Source: Bactericera cockerelli (Eukaryota; Arthropoda; Insecta; Hemiptera; Triozidae). From it: a stretch of 64,000 nt of DNA. The notes under the pieces are model-generated. The model was not told the origin of the DNA and ran no database searches. It saw only the letters and a program-made list of their open reading frames with translations. The stretch spans positions 12,073,550 to 12,137,549 of the forward strand of contig CM044955.1 of NCBI GenBank assembly GCA_024516035.1. The letters are read 5' to 3'. Below are positions 17,389 to 28,312 of the stretch, piece by piece (the stretch's first letter is position 1; every line of letters begins with the position of its first letter). The position numbers and the translations under genes are program-made.

Positions 17389-18000
17389 ACATGTTCTGCA
17401 CAGTAGTTTATTTTGACGAGACTCTTCGATTAGACGACACGATGGCACGTGTACATTATCCGAGCTTTGGGAGTTAGTGAATTTTTTACAAAAAGATTTT
17501 TAATCAGAACTGAAATTCATTGCGAAATTTCTTGTACTTCCTGAGGTACCATGTTCCAGTAATTACAAAAACAAAAAAATGCACTGATTAGAAACATGGC
17601 ATGTTAGTAGTTACAACCTGCCTACAGTATGTTGTCCTGCAGAATAGAGGAGGGACATACTGAGAGAGGAAGAAAATATAGGGGTAGAGAAAGAAAGATA
17701 TAGGGGAACATGAGAGAGAAAGAGAAAATGAGAGACTAAGAGTTTGGCGTTCTTCACACCTAGGCCGATGTTTTAGATTGTAAAATCAGACTTGATAAAT
17801 TTTCTCTCAAATAAAGCTGTATAATTCAAAATAATTCTGATTAAGCTTCTACTCGGTCGTTCAGTTTTTATTATTGGTTGGACCATCATTAAAGTCCGGA
17901 TTAAAATTAAATAAATAAAATGTTTTTCCTCATCTTGGTTTTTGTCCATTCCCATTATTGAATTGACCAATCAGAACATAATAAGGTAAGGTAGATTTTA
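17389..18000. other. No gene; short purine-rich tract
   Basis: 17640-17745 is GA-rich (GAGAGAGGAAGAAAATATAG). The rest is AT-rich without features. Confidence 0.5.
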
Positions 18001-18232
18001 TCTTAATATATAAATGTCAAAGTCACTGACTGACTGACTGATCATCACTGTTTCTCCGAACTGGTAAGTCCTAGGAAGCTGAAATTTGGTAGGTAGCTTT
18101 GTCTTATAGTCTAGATGTGCAATAAGACGGGATTTTTTGAAATTCCCACTACAACACCTGCCATTGGCGAAAAAGGACTTTTTGCTTTCACGGCCATGCC
18201 TCGGCCCGCAAAGCGGGCGACAGCCCGCTAGT
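18001..18232 (-). mobile_element. Dispersed repeat with ACTAGCGGG head (minus)
   Basis: On minus: ACTAGCGGGCTGTCGCCCGC, GGGCCGAGGCATGGCCGTGA, AATCCCGTCTTATTGCACAT, then CAGTCAGTGAC and TTTATATATTAAGA. Matches 57879-58118 (plus) closely. The tail looks like 3' ends of LINE-dependent SINEs. Confidence 0.8.
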
Positions 18233-18434
18233 TTGTTATAAAAATCAATTTTTGTAACAATGTAACATAATATGATTAATAAATAAACAGTATTAAACAT
18301 ATTAGATCAATTTTTATTTACATAGAATACCTATATGTATACAATATACATATACATACATAGCAATTGACATTAATAAAACGAAACTTGATCAAGGGCG
18401 GTGCTAATGACAAAGCCATTCTCTTCCGATTTTA

Positions 18435-18485
18435 CTTCCGAGAAATTTCTAATATTAGAAATCGGAAGTATTGTGTTCGTTTTTT
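18435..18485 (+). repeat. Recurrent palindromic motif P (copy 2)
   Basis: ACTTCCGAGAAATTTCTAAT, then ATTAGAAATCGGAAGTATTG, then TGTTCGTTTTTT. Confidence 0.75.
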
Positions 18486-18548
18486 TTTTCACTGTTGCAA
18501 ATTGCCACTGAGAGAAGATCTCGCCTAGCACGAAGCAACACACTAATC

Positions 18549-18786
18549 CCTGTCTGCGCCAGCGTCGCGTCGATGGCGCGTTGAATGCACCGACTCTCGT
18601 AGGATCACCGAAGTTAAGCAACGTCTAGCGAGGTGAAGACTTCGTGATGATGGTATTCTGGCCCTACTCCGGTTGGGTGAGGTTATTGTCGGTAGCAGGT
18701 TTGTGAGTTTCCTGCAAATGAAGGGTAACACCTTCCTCGTGATATGACCATGAAGTCGAAAGCGACGTTAAAACCAAATTGAAAAA
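18549..18786 (+). mobile_element. 5S rRNA-headed SINE, family D (copy 4, plus)
   Basis: The only clear plus-strand copy. Head: GTTGAATGCACCGACTCTCG, TAGGATCACCGAAGTTAAGC, AACGTCTAGCGAGGTGAAGA. These align with the 5S rRNA stretch containing TCGTCCGATCACCGAAGTTA. Core and tail follow to GTTAAAACCAAATTG. Flanks ACACTAATCC and ACACTAACCC look like a diverged target duplication. Confidence 0.85.
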
Positions 18787-18869
18787 ACACTAACCCGTTG
18801 ATATCTCCATTAGGCTTAACGGATCTCGAGCTAACACTTCGACTAAGTCCTTGTATCTGCAATCTAGCA

Positions 18870-19320
18870 ATAGAGATAGGAAGAGAGAGAGAGAGAGAGA
18901 GAGAGAGGTAGAGAGAATAAGAGAAAGGGGAAAAAAACGAGGCTGAGGGAGAGTAAAAGAGAGAGACAGAGACAGAGATAGAGATTAAGTAAAAAAGAGA
19001 TAGAAAACAGAGAGAGCAGGAAATCTACAGACAGGAGGATAGTTTGAATTGTAAAAAAAAGGGATTAGAAAAAAAAGAAACACATGGATGTAGAAGGGGA
19101 AATACGAGACACAATGGAAAAAAAGAGAAGAAAGACTACAGATAGGGTCGGAAAAATATGTAGATTATACGAGTATAGAGAGGGAAATGGAGAGAAAGAG
19201 ACAAAATAAGAGGAAGAGAAGGAAGAGAAAGACTGAAAAGACTGAAAGCGAGAGAAAGTCTCTCATTAGAGAGAGGGAGGAAAATTGGAGAAAGAAGCAC
19301 AAGTTTGAAAATCTTGGAAA
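18870..19320 (+). repeat. Purine-rich (GA) tract
   Basis: About 450 bp of mostly A and G on the plus strand, with (GA)n at 18885-18906 and GAGAAAGAG-type words. Low complexity, no gene. Confidence 0.9.
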
Positions 19321-19359
19321 AAAGCGCCATACGGAAATTAAAAGGCGCACGCTCACCGT

Positions 19360-20035
19360 TATCACTCTCATCCTCTCTCACCCATTCTACCCTCTCCCTC
19401 TCCTCCTTTCTCACCCATTTTTTCCTTTCCCTCTCCTCCTTTCTCACCCATTCTTCCCTCTCCCTCTCATTCTTTCTCATCCATAATTCCCTCTCCCTCT
19501 CATTCTTTCTCACCCATCATTTCCTCTCCCTCTCATTCTTTCTCATCCATTCTTCCCTCTCCCTCTCCTCCTTTCTCACCCATCATTTCCTCTCCCTCTC
19601 ATTCTTTCTCATCCATTCTTCCCTCTCCCTCTCCTCCTTTCTCACCCATTATTCCCTCTCCGTCTCATTCTTTCTCAGCCATTCTTCCATCTCCCTCTCC
19701 TCCTTTCTCACCCATTCTTCCCTCTCCCTCTCATTCTTTCTCATCCATACTTCCTCTCCCTCTCCTCCTTTCTCACCCATTATATCCTCTCCCTCTCATT
19801 CTTTCTCATCCATTCTTCCCTCTCCCTTTCCTCCTTTCTCACCCATTCTTCCCTCTCCTCCTTTCTCACCCATTATTCCCTCTCATTCTTTCTCACCCAT
19901 ACTTCCTTCTCCATCTCATCCTTTCTCACCCACTATTCCCTCTCCCCCTCCTCCTTTCTCACCCATTATTCCCTCTCCCTCTCATCCTTCTCACCCATTC
20001 TTCCCTCTCACCCTCTCCTCTGGCTCTGATATCTC
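19360..20035. repeat. Pyrimidine-rich minisatellite, 33-bp period
   Basis: About 20 units built from CCCTCTCCCTCTCATTCTTT and CTCA(C/T)CCATTCTT. The 33-bp period (11 codons) keeps a 301-codon plus frame open by accident. It follows a purine tract, so the two can pair in one strand. Confidence 0.92.
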
Positions 20036-21082
20036 GGGGTTTTCTCGTCTGCTCTCGCTTTCCAGTTTATCAGGTATCAGAACAAGACTGCCCTTGTTGC
20101 TTTCAGTAGATCTCTCGCCGACTCTGTCGAAAGAAGTCGTGAGAGAGCCCTGTCTCTTCGATTTACAAAAATCTTGCAATACTCTGAGACAATTTTTTTC
20201 TGTAACTTAAAGTTGCGAGCGGAGAGTATTTCCATATATTATTGAGAAAAAAGAAAGAAAAAAAAATTGAGATTTTTTAGAAAAAAAAGTGGTGAAAATT
20301 CAGGTATTTTTTCAATTTTTATTTGGTGGCAATTTTTTTCTGGTTTTTTATTTTTTCCGTTAGAGTGGTAATTTGTTTCGGTTTCACGTGTTAACATCTG
20401 AAGAGGGGTTTCAATATTTATGATCGGTAAGTGGAATTCAAATTAGATGATTTTTTTATTAATAATTTTTTTTTATTAATGATTTTTTAATAATTTTTAT
20501 TAATTAATTTTTTATGATATTAAACCAGACAGCTGGGTTCAACTAGTGTAAAATTATTATGTATTGTCTAATGTTGGTCGTTATTTTTCAATGACCGTGG
20601 AATATTTAGAGGCAATAAATAATTTATGATATTAAATGCTACAACAACACAGAACACAAATGTATAGTTTCTGGTTCATGGGTACGAAATAAATAAGGCT
20701 AAAATAAATAAAAAATATTGTATTACATAGATTTAAAAATTAGTTAATATTTATCATAATCTTCATCAATATAAAAGAGGATAGCAACGTCAAAAAAATA
20801 TTTTTGGTCCCTTTTTCTGGCCTACTAGCCAACAGGAACAGGTACAGTATGCATAAATTATGATTTTATTTCCTACCTAATTAAAACAAAAGATATGTAG
20901 TTTGAAAAAAATACCCACCAAAACAATGTATACTGTTTGAATAAAACATCCAAAATAGCAGAACAGTTAACTACCACAGTCCCCAGTAATCAAACCGTTA
21001 TTGATATCCTTTGGTAATTTACACATTACATTTAAGAAGTTTAAGGATATTCTACGAAAAAATAGACTTTGTTCTCAAAATT
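20036..21082. other. No gene recognised
   Basis: AT-rich with long T runs (20260-20520). GGTACGAAATAAATAAGGC near 20680 looks like a 3' end remnant of SINE family A. Confidence 0.5.
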
Positions 21083-21265
21083 CACGCCGCTTTCAACTGC
21101 ATTTTCATATCACGACGGGGGTGTTACCCTCAATTTTCAGAAAACTCACAAAACTTCTACCCACATTAACCTCACCCAGCCTGCGTTGCGCCGGAATGGC
21201 AGCATCACAAAGTCTTCTGCTGGACGTTCCTTAACTTCGTTGCCAGCGCCATCGACGCTGGCTAA
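21083..21265 (-). mobile_element. 5S rRNA-headed SINE, family D (copy 5, minus, head shortened)
   Basis: Tail and core are clear (CGCTTTCAACTGCATTTTCA, CCTCACCCAGCCTGCGTTGC); the 5S head is internally deleted, keeping CTGGACGTTCCTTAACTTCG and CCATCGACGCTGGC. Confidence 0.8.
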
Positions 21266-21281
21266 AAGGCTCGTTCTTGCA

Positions 21282-21690
21282 GGATGAAGCAAGTATTGTA
21301 TAGTATTCTATATTGTGTATAGTGAAGCAAGTATTGTATAGTATTCTATATTGTATAGTGAAGCAAGTATTGTACATAGTATTCTATATTGTATAGTGAA
21401 GCAAGTATTGTATAGTATTCTATATTGTATAGTGAAGCAAGTATTGTATAGTATTCTATATTGTATAGTGAAGCAAGTATTGCATTGTATTCTATATTGT
21501 ATAGTGAAGCAAGTATTGTATTGTATCCTATATTGTATAATATATGAAGCATGTATTGTATATTATCCTATATTGTATAATGAAGCAAGTATTGTATAGT
21601 ATTCTATATTGTATAGTGAAGCAAGTATTGTATAGTATTATACTCGTATGTTGTATAATGAAGCAAGTATTTTATTGTATTGTATCCTCG
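21282..21690. repeat. 36-bp minisatellite
   Basis: Unit is GTATAGTATTCTATATTGTA plus TAGTGAAGCAAGTATT. About eleven units with small changes; starts just after the SINE tail site. Confidence 0.92.
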
Positions 21691-21972
21691 ATCGCGACAG
21701 GATGTCTGTTGACCACCACCGTCTGGCGTCCTGAACACAGGTTCAGAGTCAATTACCACGGTGGGCTATCCTGCAAGGAACTAGTCTTTCTGCACTGGAC
21801 CTCCCCAGCGTTGCTCTTCTCATCCTTGGACTCTACTGGTATGTCACGACAAACAACAGAGAAACAAACATCATGACGGACAAACAAAATAACATTAGTG
21901 ACAGAAAAGAATCAAAAGAAGAAGACCTTGTTATAGCGTCAATTACCACGTCAAATTACAAATATAGAAAAA

Positions 21973-22276
21973 GCGCACGAATTGCTCAGTGGTTCGGGAC
22001 TCGCTTGCCATGCGGAAGGTCCCGGGTGCGATCCCCCGTGCCGACAATAATTTGTATTATTAATTTGGTTACAAATTGTTTGTAGGGGTACCTTCCGGTG
22101 CGCTCGTGTTGACCCAGCACCTAATTGGAAAGTATTGTGTCACTCCACGCCCATCAGAGGGGAGGCATACTACGGGATGGGCAGGCTACAACAAAGACCA
22201 CAAGCGTCTACCGTAGCTCCTGTTTCATGGCTACGAAATAAAACTGCTGTGAAACACTCATAAAAAAAAAAAAAAA
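21973..22276 (+). mobile_element. tRNA-headed SINE, family A (copy 3)
   Basis: Most complete head of the family: GCGCACGAATTGCTCAGTGG, TTCGGGACTCGCTTGCCATG, GGGTGCGATCCCCCGTGCCG. Body and poly(A) tail as in 7637-7926. Confidence 0.92.
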
Positions 22277-22361
22277 TCAAAATACTTGCTTGATTATTTT
22301 AAAATCTATATTGAGTTCCCAATACATTGGATGTTATAATAATACTCATGTACCTACAGTC

Positions 22362-22538
22362 TAGGGTGGGCCGAAAAAAGCGATTTTTTGAATCGAGAAT
22401 TTTAATAGCAAAAAAAAGTTGCAGCATGGTCAGGCGTTTCCAAAAATATAACTTTCGTCGAAATTGGATGTTATCTTCCACTGCCGCAAAGCGATTAAAA
22501 TTCTCGATTCAAAAAATCGCTTTGTTCGACCCTCCCTA
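22362..22538. mobile_element. MITE with about 45-bp inverted ends and TA flanks
   Basis: The element 22364-22536 starts GGGTGGGCCGAAAAAAGCGA and ends with the complement GGGAGGGTCGAACAAAGCGA; both continue with TTTTTTGAATCGAGAATTTT. TA lies on each side, as for Tc1/mariner-type MITEs. Confidence 0.9.
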
Positions 22539-22598
22539 ACCTACACATTCATAATTATAAATGTACATATACAACATCATGATAACATAATCAAAAAA

Positions 22599-23054
22599 TC
22601 TGGTGTAAACATCACACGACTTTCCTTATCATAATTATAAGGAATTGGAACAGGACCAAAAGCCACTGGTGACTCAAAGGTAACATTTAGCTAAAAATCA
22701 ATATCAAATTCGTAATCAGCACCTCAAAATCATTGGATTTGATTATGTCACAACCCCCATCTACGATAAATAATAAAAAAGTTAATCAAAGCGGGTCCCC
22801 CCCAAAATACCGGTAAATTGGGGCCGAGGTCCAAAAAGTTCAAGATATCAAAAAAATGATCAGAAGAGACCCCTATTATTTTTTCAATCTAAGACATAAT
22901 TGTTCTATAATATTTTTTTGTATCTTTAACCAATTCAAAGAAGCGGCACTTGCGGCCAATATTTGCGGTCCTGCGGCCGCAGTCAAGTCTCTAGCTCTTA
23001 CAAATTTCAAGTCTCTAGCTCTTACCGTTTTCGAGATATCCTGTTTACACACAC

Positions 23055-23088
<34 letters not shown>

Positions 23089-23217
23089 GCACGGACCAAT
23101 GGCTGAAAACAACTTTTTTGGTATCCTGAGGCTATAATTCGTCCAGAAATGTGAAAAACTGGGTAGGTCAAATTTTCGACGAATACAATACTTTCCTTAT
23201 TATAGGATAAGGAAAGT
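22599..23217. mobile_element. Helentron/DINE-like element (copy 1)
   Basis: It begins TCTGGTGTAAACATCACACG, has GCGGGTCCCCCCCAAAATAC, GGCCGCAGTCAAGTC and a (CAGA)n tract at 23047-23089, and ends in a stem-loop made by CTTTCCTTAT and ATAAGGAAAG. No terminal inverted repeat or coding frame. Copy 2 at 63356-63993 is close in sequence. The layout (5' TC, internal microsatellite, 3' hairpin) is that of nonautonomous Helentrons; the assignment is inference. Confidence 0.7.
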
Positions 23218-23677
23218 AAAAATACAGTTAGGTGGTATCCGAAAAAATAAAAATATGAAAAAAAGATTTAAGACTGTTCCTTTTTTCGATTTTGTTCTCA
23301 GCAAATAAACAACAATACGTTATTCCTTGAAGTCTCGACTCTCAACAGCCGCATATTGTTTAAAAGCGCCGCTGGGATCGGCGTAGGGTGGGATCAGCAG
23401 GCAAAATAAAAGCGAAAGCTGTCTCACGTAAAGCGAGACAAATGTCTTTTGCTTACGAGACTCAAATAATAAATGTGGAAAACCCCTCGACGGGACATGA
23501 CTCACAGGGTGTGTATTTTTCATTTGGACGTGATGTCCATTTTTTTGTTGTTGCTACAAGTACCGAATTCAGTAGGTTGGGTAGATTTTGACAGCTGCAT
23601 GCGTGTATGTAGAAGTCGGCTTACTGGGAATACCCGTAAAAGAAATTACGAGAAACCGTGACAACTTTAGGAGATGT

Positions 23678-24066
23678 ATTATTCTAATTTATACACGCAG
23701 CCTCCGTGGCGTAGTGGTTGTGACTACGGCCCGTAGTCCAGAGTTCCCGAGTTCAACTCCCGGCTGGGGCAGACTTTTCGAAGAAAATTCTGTTCCATCC
23801 AAAAACGTGAGGCTGCCATTTCCGGCCCTACCCAGGCTGGGTGAGGTTAATGTGGGTAGCTGGTACGTTTCCCAGCGAATGGAGGGTAAAACCCCCGTCC
23901 TAGTCCAGGACGTTAAATCAAATAGAATCGTTGGCGTTAGGAAGGGCATCCAGCCGTAAAAAATGTGCCAAAACCAATCAACCTCAACCCTGAGGTTGAA
24001 CAACGTCGACCCTGCTTGAGCGGAATAAGACAGAGTAAAAGAAGAAGAAGATTATTCTAATTTATA
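23678..24066 (+). mobile_element. Full-length tRNA-headed SINE, family C (copy 4) with 16-bp target duplication
   Basis: SINE 23694-24050 is flanked by ATTATTCTAATTTATA at 23678-23693 and 24051-24066. Head: CAGCCTCCGTGGCGTAGTGG, TTGTGACTACGGCCCGTAG, GAGTTCAACTCCCGG. Core: GGCTGGGTGAGGTTAATGTG, CGAATGGAGGGTAAAACCCC. Tail domain: CGTTGGCGTTAGGAAGGGCA, CAACCTCAACCCTGAGGTTG, then (AAG)n. The perfect long duplication marks a fairly young insertion by LINE machinery. Confidence 0.97.
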
Positions 24067-24270
24067 AGGAATGTCAAACATTGTGTGGCTTCGTGGATTT
24101 CGACTGCCAAATTCAGTAGTGATGTACTCTACTGTTTTATTTTCACTAGGGGGCTGGTCATTGACAGGACCCTCAGAACCATGTTAATCAGAGTTTTTGT
24201 TTTAATCCTTCACAAAAAAATTGAAAAGAGTATATTTCCAATTGTATGATAGGTCAGTATTAAAAAAAGC

Positions 24271-24322
24271 GAACATGATACTTCCGATTTCTAATATATG
24301 AAATTTCTCGGAAGTAATATAA
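24271..24322 (-). repeat. Recurrent palindromic motif P (copy 3, minus)
   Basis: GAACATGATACTTCCGATTT, CTAATATATGAAATTTCTCG, GAAGT on the plus strand. One core change (ATATAT for ATATTAG). Confidence 0.65.
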
Positions 24323-24436
24323 TATTATATGGACTCTGTAAAAATGGTATGATATAGCTCCTATATGTATAAAATATGATTATTTTGAGAGTAAAAGAGT
24401 CGGATGATATGAGAAATTTCTCTTCCTGCTTTCGTT

Positions 24437-24545
24437 TATTATTATTATACAACACTTTATTAGATACAAAAGGATATTATGTGCATAAAAATAGTAATTT
24501 TAACAATGAAAAAATGGAAACAATATATACAATAAAAATTGTTCA
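24437..24545 (-). repeat. Repeat J tail fragment
   Basis: TTATTATTATACAACACTTT and ATTAGATACAAAAGGATATT match the 5' (plus-strand) half of 29258-29470 and 51247-51445; the stem-loop half is absent here. Confidence 0.6.
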
Positions 24546-24699
24546 GTCTTTCAACCGAACACAATTTGGGTTTTTTTTCCCAAACAAAATATCTCACGAG
24601 ATTCATTTTAAGTTCCAAGAAATAATATTACCTAATGTAATATTTCTTGTGATCTTTCCGCGCAAAAGTCCTTTGTCTTAAGGATCTAGTATCGCTTTC

Positions 24700-25740
24700 T
24701 ATATTTTTATGATAGCCCATTCATTTATTACCGTTTTCCGGTATCCTTTTTGTAGGTATTTTACATTTGTTACTTGTAATCTTTTTCTCGGTATGCGACA
24801 GAAAGTGAATGCCTCAAATATTGTCCATTGGGTGACATACCCTCATAAATCATATTTTTTCCTCATAACCTTTTATAGTTACTACTTTTTATTGTTTTAG
24901 GAATCTTACCTAATCGATTTAGACATACCGTCTCGATCATAGAATATCAGGGACGGACCATATATTTAGTCAATTTTTCCTCTAACTTCCCCTCATGGGA
25001 AATCCCAAGATTTAAACTTTTGGGACCTCCTCCTTGACTCTGATTAGTTTTACCGATTATGGTTTTAAAGGCCGGAACAAACTCCTGCCGATTTCCCCTT
25101 CGGAAGGAATCTTCTTAAAGGACTTGAGTTCAAATCTCAAGTCAGTCGTAGGGCCACTAACAAGTCGTCAAGTCACTCGTAGTTGTGCTTTACACTCCAA
25201 CTCACTCGCAGTTGTAAAACTAACTCCAACTCACCAGCAGTTGCTCCCCGGTTGTACATTAACTGTCAACTCGGCCTTTTGGTACCAAGTGTAATTTTGG
25301 TTACCAGTTCTATTTCCCTCAAGTTTTCATTCTGTGTTTTTAATTACTCTAAGTTCTCTCGCGAACAGGAACCAGTTGATACTTGAGTTTCTGACTGCCT
25401 AAAGTGTTATACAGTTTAAATCACCAAGGTCCAAGATACTTCTTCGGTGATAATTGTTGCTTGGCATAGCTCAGACCCTTTCATTATCTAAATCATACAG
25501 TCCACTTTAATAACTCATAACTTAAAACTTGTATAATTTCATATTTACTAAGTTTCACGTGTAAATTACTTGTGCTTTATCAATAAACTCTACTCTCTTT
25601 AGTTGTTACTAATTTAACTTACAGTGTTTTTAATCATCCGCCCTTATTGTTATTTTATGCTCTTATTGCTACCGAAGCAAAGCGTCGCGACCGAGTTTTT
25701 CGCGTTACGTGATTCTAACACCCCAACATATGGCGATAGC
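24700..25740. other. No gene; possible LTR relic
   Basis: Less AT-rich than its neighbours. The stretch ending at 25718 has AATAAACTCTACTCTC, a T-rich segment and ...TTCTAACA, followed by ATGGCGATAGCCC. That would fit an LTR 3' end followed by a Gypsy/BEL-type primer binding site. No matching second LTR, TG start or coding region was found, so this is only a suggestion. Confidence 0.25.
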
Positions 25741-25770
25741 CCTGCTCTATCTTGCCCCCCACACAGAGAC

Positions 25771-25862
25771 AAAAATGAAAAAGAATAGAAAATATATAAA
25801 AACATATGTCCTAACTAAAGGGCGGGGTTATTGCCTATGGCAATCTCTTCCACCCAACCCAA
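25771..25862 (-). repeat. Repeat J, stem-loop half (minus)
   Basis: AAAGGGCGGGGTTATTGCCT and ATGGCAATCTCTTCCACCCA preceded by ACATATGTCCTAACT. Confidence 0.8.
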
Positions 25863-26075
25863 ATGTTTATCATCATTTTCATTAGATTCAATACCCAAGA
25901 TGAACCCTGCGCAAGGTCCCTGTTATTTTCAAGGCGCGGTACCCCAAGTTGTACTCTATCTCTCAACCATTGAAATCGAAACCATTATTATTATTATTCT
26001 TATCTGGTTGCAGGGTTTTCAGTGAAACCCTAAAAATTTACGCTGCGAAGTAATTAGAGCTATTGTGACCAGTTG

Positions 26076-26132
26076 ATTCCATTTGGTTTTAACGTAATTT
26101 CGCTGGGAATCGTACCAACTACCCACATTCAC
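26076..26132 (-). repeat. SINE core fragment (family C type)
   Basis: CCATTTGGTTTTAACGT, then TTCGCTGGGAATCGTACCAA and CTACCCACATTCACC; head and tail absent, with an internal deletion. Confidence 0.65.
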
Positions 26133-26717
26133 CCAAATTTTGGCACTTTTTTATATTATTTTTTACTTTTAAACTTACAAGTTTGTTTTTACAACAAAAA
26201 TGTCCTTTTAGTGAGTTATCAAAAATAATATTAGGTACCTAGGTAAGGTTCCTAGTAGGCACATACGTTCCTTAGGTACCTACGTAATATATTACTGGTC
26301 GCGATGTGAGAAAAAATCTCACCGTACAGACGTCCGCTGCTATTAGACTGCCTCAGGCAAATGGAATATAATGTATGTCGGCAATTCATTATGAGCACAA
26401 AGTAAAACATATTTTGAACAGCTACTGAGAGACCCGACAAGTTTTAGTAAATAATTACCAAGTTATAACAGCACGTTCACACTAGCACCGGACGGTATTT
26501 TACCGGCCAGTTTTTTTGCCGCTCCGTCTTTTGCCGACAGGGTGAGAAAAATTCCCTATACACGACCACTCACGGGTTAAAGCGATTAGAGAGCGCCGCA
26601 AACAAATTTTCTTAATAATTGTTTGTATAAAATATTTTGGAATAATTATGATCCAATATACAACGAAAAGCAGCGCAGGCAACTTCGTAACACCTAGAAG
26701 GAACAATGGAAAACGGT

Positions 26718-27421
26718 GTCTTTACGGCAATAGGTGAGTTCGGTGCGAAGATTACCCGCACCTTTTTCGCATGTATGAATTCGGTGCCGCCGAAAAAAGG
26801 TGATGTATGAGTTCGGTGCGGTCCTAATGACTTATAAATTGATTGTTTTTTTATAATGTACTCTGTTGTTAGTTAACAGTCATCCTGCTGTTATTAAGTT
26901 AGTAGATTATGTTGTAGACAGTTACATTCAGCAAGGCTGTCCATTTCCTCCTTGAAGGCCATGCCTAGGGTTAATAGTAAGATTAGGTAAAATACAATGA
27001 AGGCCATGCCTTGGGTTTATAGTAGGGTTAGGTAAAATACAATGAAGGCCATGCCTTGGGTTTATAGTAGGGTTAGGTAAAGTACAATGAAGGCCATGCC
27101 TTGGGTTTATAGTAGGGTTAGGTAAAATACAATGAAGGCCATGCCTTGCGTTTATAGTAGGGTTAGGTAAAATACAATGAAGGCCATGCCTTGGGTTTAT
27201 AGTAGGGTTAGGTAAAATACAATGAAGGCCATGCCTTGGGTTTATAGTAGGGTTAGGTAAAATACATTGAAGGCCATGCCTATAAGGAAAAAAATACTAT
27301 AATTACCTGATCATCAGGGCAAGTACCAGGGCACCGAATTCATACATGACCTTTTTTAGGCGGCACCGAACTCATACATTTTTTTATTTTCCGCACCGAA
27401 CTCATACGTAGCCGTCTTTAC
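26718..27421. mobile_element. Foldback/hAT-like element carrying a 45-bp minisatellite, 8-bp target duplication
   Basis: The element 26726-27413 is flanked by GTCTTTAC (26718-26725 and 27414-27421). The ends are inverted: GGCAATAGGTGAGTTCGGTG and, complemented, GGCTACGTATGAGTTCGGTG. The word TATGA(A/G)TTCGGTGC occurs three times near the left end and, inverted, three times near the right end. The middle is a 45-bp tandem array (26955-27270, seven units with AAGGCCATGCCTTGGGTTTA). The 8-bp duplication suggests hAT-type transposition. No coding frame, so nonautonomous. Confidence 0.85.
26955..27290. repeat. 45-bp minisatellite inside the foldback element
   Basis: Units start at 26955, 27000, 27045, 27090, 27135, 27180 and 27225, plus a partial at 27270; AAGGCCATGCCTTGGGTTTA then TAGTAGGGTTAGGTAAAATA and CAATG. 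Almost no variation, except in the first unit and one base at 27150. Confidence 0.95.
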
Positions 27422-28212
27422 AGGTGTTTTACAAAATCCTCTGAGTAGATATTTTTTATATTCATCACTTCAGTTTTTTCTTAAGAATACAAGTGCCTAA
27501 ATATCTCGATTTTAATATGACCTTCAATAATTTAATATGACCGTCAAATATGAGAGGAAACGTTTCAAAATAAACAATACATTGATGTCACCGAGGATTG
27601 AGGATGATTTGAAATGCCAGGTGGTCGGATTTTCAAATAGAATCAGTATGTAAAATGAGATCATCAAGACAAGCATGATTTTATTTAATTTCTAAGAATA
27701 TCACTCTTCTTGCTAGGAGCATTAGTTTATGACATTTCTCAAAATATCACTATTCTTAATATTATTACTCTTTACTATGAAGGAAATGGATTTTCTTTCA
27801 TACTTAGATCTCTGAACAATTCTTCAGGGGAAGAAAATTCCCTCGACAAGCAAGAGATGCAAAACTTGGACAAGAAAGATATATAACGGATGATGGGGAT
27901 TTTCAAATGTGCTCCGGTGAAGGGTCGGGCTTTTTCAATATAAACAAAAGCAGAAATGAATTCCATTTCATAATTGAAACTGTTCCTGGTGTACGCAAGA
28001 GCCGGCAGTGCTGCAGACCAAGTACTGAAAGTACAGTAGGAGCGTATTTTTTAATGTGAATAAACACAAATAAAACGAATATTTTTCTCTTCTATCGCGA
28101 TCTGGCTGCAAATATTTTCCATTTCTGTCATTTTTAAACAAATGAAATAAATATTTTCTTTTCCATCGCGATCCGGCTGCAAAAAACCAAATAAAACACG
28201 GCAGAAGAAAAA
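27422..28212. other. No gene recognised before the assembly gap
   Basis: AT-rich. A diverged direct duplication (CGATCTGGCTGCAAA, CGATCCGGCTGCAAA, about 76 bp apart) lies just left of the gap and may have hampered assembly. Confidence 0.5.
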
Positions 28213-28312
28213 NNNNNNNNNNNNNNNNNNNNNNNNNNNNNNNNNNNNNNNNNNNNNNNNNNNNNNNNNNNNNNNNNNNNNNNNNNNNNNNNNNNNNNNN
28301 NNNNNNNNNNNN
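28213..28312. other. Assembly gap, 100 N
   Basis: Exactly 100 N, the usual placeholder for a gap of unknown size. The sequences on either side may not be truly adjacent. Confidence 0.99.

Noticed and set aside
18570..18645. 5S rRNA gene
   Set aside because: Only about half of 5S is recognisable, with mismatches, and it is followed by SINE core and tail in seven copies.
19305..20210. 301-codon plus-strand open frame
   Set aside because: It is the translation of the 33-bp pyrimidine minisatellite (Ser/Leu/Phe/His repeats); the period is a multiple of 3, so lack of stops is expected. No start context, splice sites or family signature.
21973..22045. Possible tRNA genes (also at 32835, 40560, 33600, 60000 and 58540)
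   Set aside because: Each head is attached to a family-specific body and tail, recurs with it, and several have damaged anticodon arms; they are SINE heads.
25034..25294. 86-codon plus frame
   Set aside because: No motif; within the possible LTR relic, where non-coding DNA is expected.
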